Under the pieces are notes generated by a model. It saw only the letters and a list, made by a program, of their open reading frames with translations, was not told the DNA's origin and searched no databases. A stretch of DNA of 13,682 nt from WHSM01 sp050701635 (GTDB lineage: Bacteria; Actinomycetota; Actinomycetes; Mycobacteriales; Micromonosporaceae). Both the position numbers and the translations under genes were made by a program. Where the stretch lies: NCBI GenBank assembly GCA_050701635.1, contig JBOGDF010000132.1, positions 1-13,682 of the forward strand, read 5' to 3'. Shown here in pieces: positions 1-7,384 of this stretch (positions within the stretch are counted from its first letter, which is position 1; the number at the start of each line of letters is the position of its first letter).

Positions 1-693
1 ACCGCCGCGCACGCCGCCCGGGTCGCGTGGGACAAGCCGAGCGCGAAGACCGTACTGACGGAGGCGGGGCTGCGTACCCCCGACTGGTCCGCGCTGCCGC
101 ACGACACCTTCTCCGAGCTGGGCGCCGCGACCCTGCTGGAGCGGATCACCGCGCGGCTCGGGCTGCCGCTGATGGTCAAGCCGGCACAGGGCGGCTCAGG
201 GCTGGGCGCGCACGCGGTCAAGTCCGCGGCGGAGCTTCCGGCGGCGATGGTGGGCTGCTTCGCGTACGACTCCACCGCGTTGATCGAGCGGTACGTCACC
301 GGCGCCGAGGTGGCGGTCAGCGTGGTCGACTTCGGCGACGGCCCGCAGGCGCTGCCGGCGGTCGAGATCGTGCCCCACAGCGGCGTGTACGACTACGCCG
401 CTCGCTACACCGCCGGGCTCACCACCTTCCACGCGCCGGCGCGGCTGGCCGCTCCGCTGGCAGACGAGGTGGCGCGGGTGGCGGTGGCCGCGCACACCGC
501 GCTCGGGTTGCGCGACCTGTCGCGGGTCGACCTGATCGTGGACGCCAGCGGCGCCGTCGAGGTGCTCGAGGTCAACGTCGCGCCCGGCATGACCGAGACC
601 TCGCTGCTGCCGATGGCGCTGCAGGCCGCGGGCATGCAGTTCGGCACCGTACTGGCCAGGCTGGTCGCCGAAGCCGTACGCCGCCACACCTGA
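1..693 (+). CDS. ddl: D-alanine--D-alanine ligase, C-terminal part (5' end outside window)
   Basis: This frame is open from the first base and stops at TGA 691-693, giving about 230 residues of an ATP-grasp ligase that joins two D-alanines for peptidoglycan precursors in the cytoplasm. Visible family motifs, in order, are DKPSAK (start of the central domain), MVKPAQGGSGLG (ATP-binding loop; families usually have KPxxxGSSxG, here GGSGLG), a GAEVAVSVV strand, the VYDYAARYTAG loop, LSRVDLIVD, and the metal-binding EVLEVNVAPGMTETSLLP segment near the C-terminus. The N-terminal third is missing because it lies upstream of the window. It is the only gene left of oriC that points toward the origin, so it runs against the replication fork. 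It ends 30 bp from the converging HIT-like gene. The family assignment is firm; whether it is the housekeeping Ddl or a paralogous D-Ala--X ligase cannot be decided from this fragment. Confidence 0.9.
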   Translation, partial: TAAHAARVAWDKPSAKTVLTEAGLRTPDWSALPHDTFSELGAATLLERITARLGLPLMVKPAQGGSGLGAHAVKSAAELPAAMVGCFAYDSTALIERYVTGAEVAVSVVDFGDGPQALPAVEIVPHSGVYDYAARYTAGLTTFHAPARLAAPLADEVARVAVAAHTALGLRDLSRVDLIVDASGAVEVLEVNVAPGMTETSLLPMALQAAGMQFGTVLARLVAEAVRRHT

Positions 694-711
694 GCCCTAC
701 CCGTGGCGGCG
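679..711 (+). terminator. Hairpin between convergent ddl and HIT-like gene
   Basis: A perfect 9-bp inverted repeat (CGCCGCCAC at 679-687, GTGGCGGCG at 703-711) has a 15-nt loop that contains the ddl stop codon. No T-run follows on either strand, so it would be a stem-only terminator of the kind often proposed in actinomycetes. Its place between two convergent genes suggests bidirectional use; this is inference. Confidence 0.45.
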
Positions 712-723
712 GTTCGCGCCCGT

Positions 724-1479
724 TCAGCGGCCTGCTGAGGACTTCCTGCCCTCCGGTGCTGCCCTGACCCGCTGCGGCGCGATCTGGGGCGGCTGCGAGC
801 CGTTCCCGGGTTCCGGGGCGGCCTCGGCGGGCGCGTTCTCCGCCGAGACTGTCTGCGCTTCCCCGAAAGCGGCCGCGTCCTCCTCGGCGAGCTCTTTCCA
901 GTGCAACGGCGGCGGTACGGCCACCGCCTGGCCGCCGTACTCGGCGAGCCACGCGGCGATGAACGCGAGGTTCTCCCGCCACTGTTGCTCGGAGATGGGC
1001 GGCAGGATCTCGTCCCACATCGACAGGAAAGTGCCCCGCAGCTGGAGCAGCCCGGCGGGGCGCGCCAGGAAGAACACGTGCAGGTGCTCGGAGCCGTCGC
1101 CCCAGCGATTCACGTGCACCCGCGCGACGCCGTCGATCGACCGCATCGCCCGCTCCAGCCGTACGGTCAGTACGCCCAACTCGGCGGCGAGCAGGTTCGA
1201 CAGGTCGCCCATGTCGTAGTGATGACGGGTCTCCAGCACCACCACGGCTGGCAGGCCGCTGGGCTGGCCGAGGGCGCGTACCCGCCACCGCTCGTCCACC
1301 CAGATGTAGTCGGCGTCCGGGGCCGCGCACTTCTTGCAGTCCTCACCGCCGGCGCCTTCGCGGGGCGGCTCTTCGGTCGGGGGTTCCAGCGGCTTGACCC
1401 GCAGCTTTCCCTCGAACGGGAAGGTCGGCCAACCGACGAAGTCGGGCAGCGCCGGAGGGGTACGGGGTTCGGTGGCCAT
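724..1479 (-). CDS. HIT-like (histidine-triad superfamily-like) hypothetical protein
   Basis: This gene encodes 251 residues from ATG 1479, chosen because AAGGTG lies six bases upstream; a GTG at 1488 would overlap that site. The protein has a Pro/Glu-rich N-terminus (to about 45), a Cys pair CKKC (48-51), a RHHYDMGDL segment (85-93), and the signature-like SEHLHVFFLARP (130-141). The Cys pair, the upstream His cluster and the HLHV strand resemble HIT/GalT-type nucleotide-binding proteins. In the canonical H-x-H-x-H triad the first His aligns with Ser130, while His132 (the position of the nucleophile in HIT hydrolases) and His134 are kept. The C-terminal 50 residues are Ala/Pro/Glu-rich and probably disordered. 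It lies 187 bp downstream of parB on the same strand. Substrate unknown; the HIT assignment is by eye and moderate. Confidence 0.65.
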   Translation of the reverse strand: MATEPRTPPALPDFVGWPTFPFEGKLRVKPLEPPTEEPPREGAGGEDCKKCAAPDADYIWVDERWRVRALGQPSGLPAVVVLETRHHYDMGDLSNLLAAELGVLTVRLERAMRSIDGVARVHVNRWGDGSEHLHVFFLARPAGLLQLRGTFLSMWDEILPPISEQQWRENLAFIAAWLAEYGGQAVAVPPPLHWKELAEEDAAAFGEAQTVSAENAPAEAAPEPGNGSQPPQIAPQRVRAAPEGRKSSAGR

Positions 1480-1587
1480 GGCCGGCACCTTATCTGGGTT
1501 TCGAGGGGTGTGGGATGTCGTACGGGTGTCTATTCAGCCGGCCGGGTGCGGGCCGGTGGGATATGCCCTGGACTGGCTCTCTCGGAG

Positions 1588-1630
1588 TGGCCGCCGGGCT
1601 GTGTCGGGGTGGCCGCCGGCTGTGTCGGGG
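1588..1630. repeat. Short tandem duplication downstream of parB
   Basis: Two adjacent near-identical units (1588-1609 and 1610-1630) each read TGGCCGCCGG, then CTGTGTCGGGG, differing by one G in the run. They lie in the gap between the parB stop and the HIT-like start. No coding or clear promoter signal was found in that gap, and the repeat has no recognised function. Confidence 0.6.
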
Positions 1631-1666
1631 GGTTGCCACCGGCCTGGGCGTTGATCAAGGTCGCTG

Positions 1667-2686
1667 CTATGTGTCCACAGTAGACGGTCCGTCGAGTCCC
1701 ATCAGATCGACGATGCGCTGCAGGTCGTCGACCGTCGCGAACTCGACCACGATCCGGCCTTTCCGCTTCCCGAGATCGACTTTGACCCGGGTGTCGAACC
1801 GGTCGGAGAGCCGATCCGCCAACTCTGTCACACCAGGGGAGTGCGGCTTGGCTTTGCGTACGGCGGGCTTGTGCGGTGCCTGCTCCACCTCGCCGAGCGC
1901 GACGATCTCCTCGGTGGCCCGTACGGACAGGCCCTCGGCCACGATCCGCTTGGCGAGCTCGTCCTGCCGTACCGGATCGGAGAGGCCGAGCAACGCCCGA
2001 GCGTGCCCCGCGGAGAGCACTCCGGCGGCGACCCGGCGCTGCACCGGCGCCGGCAGGTTCAGCAGCCGGATGGTGTTGGAGATCTGCGGCCGGCTGCGCC
2101 CGATCCGCTTGGCAAGATCCTCGTGGGTGGCCCCGAATTCATCCAGCAGCTGTTGGTACGCCGCCGCCTCCTCCAGCGGGTTCAGCTGTGCCCGGTGGAT
2201 GTTCTCCAGCAGCGCGTCCCGCAGCATCTCGTCGTCGCGGGTGTCGCGGATGATCGCGGGGATCAACTCCAGGCCGAGCGCGCTGGCGGCTCGCCAGCGC
2301 CGTTCGCCCATCACCAGCTCGTACCGGCCGGGGGAGAGCTCCCGTACCACGATCGGCTGCAGCAGCCCCACCTGCTGGATGGACGCCTTCAACTCCTCGA
2401 AGGCGGTCTCCTCGAACACCTGCCGGGGCTGGCGCGGGTTCGGCGCGATGTCGCCGACCGGCACCTCCCGGAACCGGGCGCCCGGAACCGGGGCCAGGTC
2501 ACCTGAGGCCATCTCGGCGATCGGCGGCGGCTCCGGCGGCGCGGCCGGCGTGGGCGCGGGCTGCGTACCCGGATCGGCGTCCGGGATGGTGGCGATCACC
2601 GCCCCGGGGACGGTCGTACTGTCGGTCAGGCCGGTCGGAATCAGCGCGCCGAGTCCGCGGCCCAGGCCGCCGCGACGGTTCTTCAT
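1667..2686 (-). CDS. parB: Chromosome-partitioning protein ParB
   Basis: This gene encodes 339 residues of the centromere-binding CTPase that loads at parS and spreads as a sliding clamp, working with ParA and SMC in origin segregation. The N-terminal RGGLGRGLGALIP (5-17) is the usual ParA-stimulating Arg/Gly patch. A Pro/Ala-rich linker runs from about 25 to 70. The CTP-binding domain carries GERRWRA (127-133) and ENIHR followed by LNPLEEA (161-174). The helix-turn-helix THEDLAKRIGRSRPQISN (187-204) recognises parS, and the C-terminal dimerisation domain (about 285-330) follows a basic linker. The ATG shares its A with the last base of the parA TGA (TGATG, 2684-2688), and GGGAGAG lies just upstream, so translational coupling to parA is expected. 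The upstream extension of the open frame overlaps parA and was rejected. Confidence 0.96.
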   Translation of the reverse strand: MKNRRGGLGRGLGALIPTGLTDSTTVPGAVIATIPDADPGTQPAPTPAAPPEPPPIAEMASGDLAPVPGARFREVPVGDIAPNPRQPRQVFEETAFEELKASIQQVGLLQPIVVRELSPGRYELVMGERRWRAASALGLELIPAIIRDTRDDEMLRDALLENIHRAQLNPLEEAAAYQQLLDEFGATHEDLAKRIGRSRPQISNTIRLLNLPAPVQRRVAAGVLSAGHARALLGLSDPVRQDELAKRIVAEGLSVRATEEIVALGEVEQAPHKPAVRKAKPHSPGVTELADRLSDRFDTRVKVDLGKRKGRIVVEFATVDDLQRIVDLMGLDGPSTVDT

Positions 2687-4449
2687 CAGTTCTCTCCCGA
2701 GTTCGCACCGCGGACGGCGATCTCCTGTGCCGCACCGAAATAGCTCGTGGCCCCTCGCGAGCCAGGATCGTACGTCATCACAGACTGCCCGTACCCCGGT
2801 GCTTCCGAGACGCGAACACTGCGTGGAATCACGGTTTCGAGTACGACGTCGCCGAAGTGGCTGCGTACCTCCTGCTCCACCTGGTCGGCGAGCTTGGTCC
2901 GCCGGTCGTACATGGTGAGCAGGATCGTGGAGACCCGCAGCCGGGGATTCAGGTGCGCCTTCACCAGCTCGATGTTGCGGAGCAGCTGCCCCAGCCCTTC
3001 GAGCGCGTAGTACTCGCACTGGATCGGGATCAGCACCTCCTCGGCGGCCACCAGGGCGTTGACGGTGAGCAGGCCGAGCGACGGCGGGCAGTCGATGAAG
3101 ACGTAGTCCAGCTCGCCGTCGTACGCCTCGATGGCGCGGGTCAGCCGGGACTCCCGGGCCACGATGGAGACCAGCTCGATCTCGGCACCCGCCAGGTCGA
3201 TGGTCGCCGGCGCGCACGTCAGGTTGGGGATCCCCTCCACGGGGCGCGCCACGTCGGAGAGCTTGATCTCGTCGAGCAGGCACTCGTACACGCTGGGGGT
3301 GCCGGTACGGTGCTCCACGCCGAGGCCGGTGGAGGCGTTGCCCTGGGGGTCGAGGTCGATCACCAGCACCCGGTTGCCGTGCAGCGCCAACGAGACCGCC
3401 AGGTTGACCGCCGTGGTCGTCTTGCCGACGCCGCCCTTCTGGTTGGCGATGCAGACCACCCGGCGCTTCGCCGGTCGGGGGAGCGTCGCCTCACCGCTGG
3501 GGTTGAGGATCTGCATCGCCCGGCGCGCTTCGAGTGCGAGGGGCGGCTCCTCGTCCAACGGCGGCGTTTCACGTGAAACCACATCGGTGTAACCCTCGGC
3601 GTACGCCCCGCCGTAGCTGTCACCGCTGGCCGTGCCGGAGCTCGCGCGGCCCGAGCTTGAGCCACCTGGGCTCGGGCCGCCTGGGCGGCCGCCGGAAGCC
3701 GGTGCGGTCGGGCCCGCACCTCTGTGGCCCGCGCTGGTGCCAGGGCCCTGATAAGGCGCCACCACGGTCGCCCGGCCAATGGCCGGTGCCGCCGTGCTGG
3801 CGGGTTCCCAACCAGTCGCGGCGTGAGTGGGCGCCGCATCCCGCGCGTGCAACTCCGTCCCGTCCGCCTGCCGCGTCGACTCTTCTGCGCTGCCGGCCTC
3901 AGCCTGGCTCGCTACCGGCGCTGGCAGCGCCTGCGCTGGATCGTCGGCCGTGGACGGCTCCGTGGCTGCCCACCGCTGCTTCGGTACGCCTGCCGACTCA
4001 TCGCTCGCTGTTTCACGTGAAACCGCGGCGTCGAGGGTGCGACGGATCCGCGCCTGACTCACGCTCAACGCGTCCTGGTCGGTCTCGGGCTCACTGCCTG
4101 ACTGCTCGCGCTCCTCGCGCATGCCGTCGTCCCGCATGCTCTCGCCCTCACCCCACTCGTCGGCAACTGCGCCCGGCAAGCCTACGGCCGCCCCTTCGAC
4201 CGCGTCACGGCCGGGCGGCGTGCCCTTGCCGACACGCCCGTCATGGGATTCAACGGCACTCGCGGGGGACGCTGTCGCACCCGCTGTCCCCGCCGACGGG
4301 TTCTCGCGCGGTCCACGCCACAGCCGGCGCCGGCGTCTGGTCCGGCGCCACCCCGCCTGCGACCCGCCGTTGTCCGGCTGCCCGTCTTCACGCCCGCGCA
4401 GCGTACGCAGCTGCGGCCCCTGCTGACGTGGAAATTGAGACCGTGCCAT
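2686..4449 (-). CDS. parA: Chromosome-partitioning ATPase ParA with very long N-terminal extension
   Basis: This gene encodes 587 residues. The last 260 or so are a standard ParA/Soj ATPase, which binds DNA non-specifically and positions ParB-parS complexes. It has the deviant Walker A KGGVGKTTT (338-346), the A' motif DLDPQGN (365-371), the Walker B VFIDCPP (450-456) and the family segment SEAPGYGQSVMTYD (548-561). The first 325 residues are Ala/Gly/Pro/Ser/Glu-rich and probably disordered, with an Arg cluster (35-48). The pentapeptide VSRET occurs at 143-147 and 291-295, each time encoded by a parS site. I chose ATG 4449 because GGAGG lies seven bases upstream; ATG 4137 (GAGGG upstream, 483 residues) is an alternative that still includes both parS sites. 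The 207-bp gap to rsmG shows no clear promoter. The ATPase identity is certain; the exact start is not. Confidence 0.9.
   Translation of the reverse strand: MARSQFPRQQGPQLRTLRGREDGQPDNGGSQAGWRRTRRRRRLWRGPRENPSAGTAGATASPASAVESHDGRVGKGTPPGRDAVEGAAVGLPGAVADEWGEGESMRDDGMREEREQSGSEPETDQDALSVSQARIRRTLDAAVSRETASDESAGVPKQRWAATEPSTADDPAQALPAPVASQAEAGSAEESTRQADGTELHARDAAPTHAATGWEPASTAAPAIGRATVVAPYQGPGTSAGHRGAGPTAPASGGRPGGPSPGGSSSGRASSGTASGDSYGGAYAEGYTDVVSRETPPLDEEPPLALEARRAMQILNPSGEATLPRPAKRRVVCIANQKGGVGKTTTAVNLAVSLALHGNRVLVIDLDPQGNASTGLGVEHRTGTPSVYECLLDEIKLSDVARPVEGIPNLTCAPATIDLAGAEIELVSIVARESRLTRAIEAYDGELDYVFIDCPPSLGLLTVNALVAAEEVLIPIQCEYYALEGLGQLLRNIELVKAHLNPRLRVSTILLTMYDRRTKLADQVEQEVRSHFGDVVLETVIPRSVRVSEAPGYGQSVMTYDPGSRGATSYFGAAQEIAVRGANSGEN
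3565..3580. promoter_or_regulatory. parS site 1 (ParB-binding centromere site) inside parA
   Basis: The 14-bp palindrome GTTTCACGTGAAAC (3566-3579) is flanked by C on each side and matches the parS consensus TGTTTCACGTGAAACA at all inner positions. It lies in the parA coding frame, where the minus strand reads V-S-R-E-T. ParB, encoded next door, is the expected ligand. Confidence 0.95.
4009..4024. promoter_or_regulatory. parS site 2 (ParB-binding centromere site) inside parA
   Basis: TGTTTCACGTGAAACC matches 15 of 16 consensus positions, including the whole 14-bp palindrome (4010-4023). It lies 444 bp (148 codons) from the other site, so both are read in the same parA frame as V-S-R-E-T. No third perfect site was seen in the window. 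Confidence 0.95.
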
Positions 4450-4656
4450 TGCCCCCTCCACCGTCGGCTGTCTCGTCGCGGTGCAATCCCGAGAGTGTCC
4501 CTCTCCTGAATCGGGTCCGCGCGCGTTCACCCAGAATCGCCGTACTCTCCGCCCGCAATCACCCACCCAGGGCGACCACAAGACCGCACGACGGCGCGCG
4601 GTGGGTCCCCGGGGCTGCTCGGAGCCGGGCGTCGCCAGGGCGCTCGCGACCGCTGG

Positions 4657-5349
4657 TCACCTGCGCCCGCGCGTACCGCCGCTACGCCGAGCCGGGGAGG
4701 GTGCGGTTTCGCGTACCACCTCGATCACGGTCACCGGAGGGTTGAGCCACTCCGCGCCACAGGTCACCACCACCGGAACCCCGCCACCGGTACGCCGGAC
4801 CGCCTCCCGGTGCGCCACCACCTCGTCGCCCGCCGACGCGCCCTTCACCGCCAGCAACCGACCACCCGTACGGGCCAGCGGCAGACACCAGCCCGCCAGT
4901 CGATCGAGTGGGGCGACCGCCCGGGCCACCACGACGTCGGCCGGGGCCACCTGACCGGCGACGTCCTCGGCGCGTGCCCGCAGCACCAGTACCCGGTCCA
5001 GACCGAGCTCGCGTACCACCTCGTCCAAGAACGTGGTACGCCGCAGCAACGGCTCCACCAGCACCACCGTGAGATCAGGACGGGCGATGCCGAGCACTAT
5101 CCCGGGCAGCCCCGCGCCGGATCCGACGTCGATCACGGTGGCGTCCGTCGGCAGCAACTCGACCAGCGCCACACTGTTCAACAGGTGTCGCTCCCAGAGC
5201 CGGGGGACTTCACGGGGACCGATCAGCCCGCGTACCAACCCATCGGTGGCCAGCCGCTCGGCGTACCGCGAGGCCACCGGCAGCCGCTGCCCGAAGTAGT
5301 GCTCGGCCGCCGGGGTCAGCGCCTGCGGTAGCTCTGGTGCTGTGCTCAC
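4657..5349 (-). CDS. rsmG: 16S rRNA (guanine-N7)-methyltransferase RsmG (GidB)
   Basis: This gene encodes 230 residues from GTG 5349, supported by GAGGAG four bases upstream; the upstream extension of the frame lacks family similarity. RsmG methylates N7 of a guanine in the 530 loop of 16S rRNA (G527 in E. coli numbering) using S-adenosylmethionine. The LWERHLLNS segment (51-59), the SAM-binding loop VIDVGSGAGLPG (72-83), the acidic strand VVLVEP (95-100) and the ARAVAPL motif (142-148) are all present, with a VKG (168-170) strand further on. The Arg-rich C-terminal tail (about 219-230) is extra. It lies 207 bp upstream of parA on the same strand, the usual actinobacterial order. A strong hairpin stands between it and jag, so it may be transcribed separately. 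In other bacteria, loss of this gene is linked to low-level streptomycin resistance. Confidence 0.94.
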   Translation of the reverse strand: MSTAPELPQALTPAAEHYFGQRLPVASRYAERLATDGLVRGLIGPREVPRLWERHLLNSVALVELLPTDATVIDVGSGAGLPGIVLGIARPDLTVVLVEPLLRRTTFLDEVVRELGLDRVLVLRARAEDVAGQVAPADVVVARAVAPLDRLAGWCLPLARTGGRLLAVKGASAGDEVVAHREAVRRTGGGVPVVVTCGAEWLNPPVTVIEVVRETAPSPARRSGGTRGRR

Positions 5350-5389
5350 TGCGCTCCTCTCGTGCCGCGCCGCCCATGGTCCAGCCACA

Positions 5390-5434
5390 GAAAAGTGGCC
5401 TGGGCAGACCCGATCGAGTCTGTCCCAGGCCACT
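5390..5434 (-). terminator. Strong intrinsic-type terminator after jag/khpB
   Basis: An 11-bp perfect inverted repeat (AGTGGCCTGGG at 5394-5404, CCCAGGCCACT at 5424-5434) continues inward with CAGAC/GTCTG after a one-base bulge, around an 8-nt loop. On the minus strand the stem is followed by TTTCTGTGG, a short T-run. It lies between the jag stop and the rsmG start and would end the rpmH-to-jag transcript, wholly or in part. Confidence 0.75.
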
Positions 5435-5460
5435 CGACGATTGTCAGCTGGCCTGCCCGC

Positions 5461-6033
5461 TCAGTCTTCCGCGGGGTGTACGACGACCCGCCGGTCCGGC
5501 TCCTCGCCCTCCGACTCGCTCTCCACGCCGTCCATCGCGTTGATCACGTCGTGTACGCACTTGCGCTCGAACGCGGTCATCGGAGCCATCCGTACCGGCT
5601 CGCCGTACTCCTTGACCTGCTCGGCGGCGTTCTTCGCCAGCGCGCCCAACTCCTTGCGCCGCGCCTCCCGGAACCCGCCGACGTCCAGCATCATCCGGCT
5701 CGGCACCTGGGTCGAACGGTAGATCGCCAGCCGGGTCAGGTCCTGCAGCGCCTCGAGGGTGGCGCCGCGGGCGCCGACCAGGGACTGCAGCGAACCGGAG
5801 ACGGCCACCATGGCGCGGCCGTTCTGCACGTCCATGTCGATGTCGCCGTCGAAGTCGAGGATGTCGAGCAGCCCCTCGAGGTAGTCGGCGGCGATGTCGC
5901 CTTCCTGCACCAGCAGGTCGGTGTCCGGCTCCGGCTTCCTGCTCTCGGGGGCTTCGGGCTCTGGGGTGGCGTCCGCGGACACCTCGGCGTTCGGCGCACT
6001 CGCTTCAGTGCTTGTCACACTCGCTTCGGTCAC
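5461..6033 (-). CDS. khpB: KH/R3H RNA-binding protein (Jag/KhpB family)
   Basis: This gene encodes 190 residues from GTG 6033, with GGAG eight bases upstream. The N-terminal 35 or so residues are Ala/Glu/Pro-rich, and the Jag_N domain found in many Firmicutes homologues is absent. A KH domain follows, with the GARG loop (87-90) and LEALQDLTRLAIY (93-105). The C-terminal R3H domain has MTAFERKCVHDVIN (152-165), containing the defining Arg157-xxx-His161 pair. The family binds RNA in the cytoplasm, and in other bacteria it is linked to cell-wall growth and division control. The position directly after yidC is conserved in many bacteria. The acidic tail (EGEEPD) and a hairpin close the transcription unit. 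The family call is firm; the specific targets are unknown. Confidence 0.92.
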   Translation of the reverse strand: MTEASVTSTEASAPNAEVSADATPEPEAPESRKPEPDTDLLVQEGDIAADYLEGLLDILDFDGDIDMDVQNGRAMVAVSGSLQSLVGARGATLEALQDLTRLAIYRSTQVPSRMMLDVGGFREARRKELGALAKNAAEQVKEYGEPVRMAPMTAFERKCVHDVINAMDGVESESEGEEPDRRVVVHPAED

Positions 6034-6095
6034 TGTGTTAACTCCAAGATCTTTCGCGCCAGGTACGACGCTGCATTTTCACGGGTCTGAGGGAA

Positions 6096-7091
6096 CTACC
6101 GGCGCGCCTTGCGCTTCCGGTTGCTCTTCTTCGGGTTCGCGGGCTTCACGCCGGGACGGGGGGCCAGCGCCTTGCCGTCGATCTGCGGCTGCTCGCCGTT
6201 CTTGCCGCTGTCCTTGCCCTTGCCGGCGGTCACCTTGGCACCGGTCGCCTTGCGCGCGGTCGCGCCGGCCTTCGCGTTCGCGAGCGGCGGCGGGTACTTG
6301 TGGAGCACCCAGTACTGCTGGCCCAGCGAGAACAGGTTGGTGATCGTCCAGTAGATGACCACACCGATCGGGAAGTACCCGGCCGAGAACAGCAGCGAGA
6401 TCGGGATGCCGTACACCATCAGGCGCTGCATCATCAGCTGGGTCGGGTCCTCGGCCCAGCCGGTCTTCAGGATCATCTGCCGCGAGGTCAGGTACGTCGT
6501 GACGATCATCGTCGCCGCCAGGCACGCCGCGACGATCTTCACGGTGATGCTGTTGGCGTCCATCGCCGCCAGGTCGCTCTCGCTGGAGAGGAACGTGGCG
6601 GCGATCGGCGCACCGAACAGCTTCGCGTGTACGGCGCTGTCCCACTGTGCCTGCGTCCAGCCGTACAGCGTGGTGTTGATCGTCTGCTTCGGGTCGATCC
6701 GGCGCAGGATATGGAACATGCCGAAGAAGACCGGCAGCTGCAGCAGCAGGGGAAGGCAGCCCATCAGCGGGTTGGCTTTCTCCTTCTGGTAGAGCGTCAT
6801 CAGCTCGCGCTGGAAGGTCTCGCGGTCGCCCTTGTGCTTCTCCTGCAGCGCCTTGACCTGCGGCTGCAACGCCTGCATCGCGCGCTGCGACTTGATCTGC
6901 TTGACGAACAGCGGGAACAGCACCACCCGTACGGTGAGCACCAGGCACACGATCGCCAGCACCCAGTCGAAGGTGGTCCCCAGGGTCTGTCCGTCCGGGA
7001 GCGCCCAGTTCCAGACGTCGTGCCAGCGCAGCAGGATCCACGAGATCCCGTAGTAGACGTAGAAAAGAAGATCGCTTACCCAGTTGAACAC
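6096..7091 (-). CDS. yidC: Membrane protein insertase YidC
   Basis: This gene encodes 331 residues from GTG 7091, preceded by AGGAG with a 7-nt spacer; the frame continues upstream but there it overlaps yidD and lacks similarity. YidC (Oxa1/Alb3 family) inserts and folds proteins in the cytoplasmic membrane, alone or with SecYEG. Five hydrophobic segments are visible, at about 7-21, 41-62, 113-130, 183-203 and 226-247. The first full core helix carries the groove arginine (Arg55, in LTVRVVLFPL). A charged cytoplasmic hairpin with coiled-coil character (about 64-105) follows, then the NPLMGCLPLLLQLPVFFG segment (107-124). The long lysine-rich tail (about 272-331) probably contacts ribosomes. 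There is no large periplasmic domain, as is typical of Gram-positives. The start overlaps the yidD end by 16 nt, indicating coupled translation. Confidence 0.95.
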   Translation of the reverse strand: MFNWVSDLLFYVYYGISWILLRWHDVWNWALPDGQTLGTTFDWVLAIVCLVLTVRVVLFPLFVKQIKSQRAMQALQPQVKALQEKHKGDRETFQRELMTLYQKEKANPLMGCLPLLLQLPVFFGMFHILRRIDPKQTINTTLYGWTQAQWDSAVHAKLFGAPIAATFLSSESDLAAMDANSITVKIVAACLAATMIVTTYLTSRQMILKTGWAEDPTQLMMQRLMVYGIPISLLFSAGYFPIGVVIYWTITNLFSLGQQYWVLHKYPPPLANAKAGATARKATGAKVTAGKGKDSGKNGEQPQIDGKALAPRPGVKPANPKKSNRKRKARR

Positions 7092-7384
7092 GTTGAAGCT
7101 CCTGTAACGGTGGCGCGCGGTCGACGGCGTGACGCGGGGGGCACCGGGTCGTACCCGCCGGGGTGGAACGGTTGGCACTTCAGCAGCCGCCAGACCGCCA
7201 GCAGCGTGCCGCGCAGCGCCCCATGGGTCTGCAGGGCGGTCAGGGCGTACGAGCTGCATGTCGGGTAGAACCGGCAGCGGGCCGGCAGCGCCGGACTTAC
7301 CCATCGACGGTACGCGACGATCGGTGCGGCCAGCAGCCGGGCCGGTGTGAGCTGGGCCAGCTTTACCCGACCCGATCTCGACAC
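7076..7384 (-). CDS. yidD: Membrane protein insertion efficiency factor YidD (possible internal start in the rnpA frame)
   Basis: The YidD domain is unmistakable: APIVAYRRWVSPALPARCRF, the YPTCSSYALTAL segment, then THGALRG, and a KCQPFHPGGYDPVP ending. YidD is a small amphipathic cytoplasmic-face protein that assists YidC-dependent insertion. If made separately, GTG 7384 is the best start (102 residues), with GAGG eight bases upstream; GTG 7393 is a weaker choice, and the Val beside the domain (7366) is GTA and cannot initiate. The end overlaps the yidC start by 16 nt. Whether the cell makes a separate YidD, an RnpA-YidD fusion or both cannot be told from sequence alone. Confidence 0.65.
   Translation of the reverse strand: MSRSGRVKLAQLTPARLLAAPIVAYRRWVSPALPARCRFYPTCSSYALTALQTHGALRGTLLAVWRLLKCQPFHPGGYDPVPPASRRRPRATVTGASTCSTG

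Noticed and set aside
1104..1117. GATTCACGTGCACC as a third parS site
   Set aside because: It keeps only the central TCACGTG of parS; the outer arms do not match, and it lies in the HIT-like coding sequence.
1671..1679. GTGTCCACA at the 3' end of parB as a DnaA box
   Set aside because: A single one-mismatch nonamer in coding sequence, far from oriC and without neighbours, is expected by chance.
2687..3283. Upstream extension of the parB frame across parA (about 199 extra codons)
   Set aside because: It overlaps the conserved parA ATPase region on the same strand in another frame and shows no similarity to ParB. The TGATG junction with its ribosome site gives the start at 2686.
3534..4745. 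Long rightward open frame opposite parA (about 400 codons)
   Set aside because: It is a shadow of parA. It has Arg/Pro/Ala-rich composition, no ribosome site and no recognisable domain, and the opposite strand encodes ParA.
7092..7304. N-terminal extension of YidC into yidD
   Set aside because: It overlaps the conserved YidD domain in another frame. GTG 7091, with AGGAG at good spacing, gives a normal actinobacterial YidC start.
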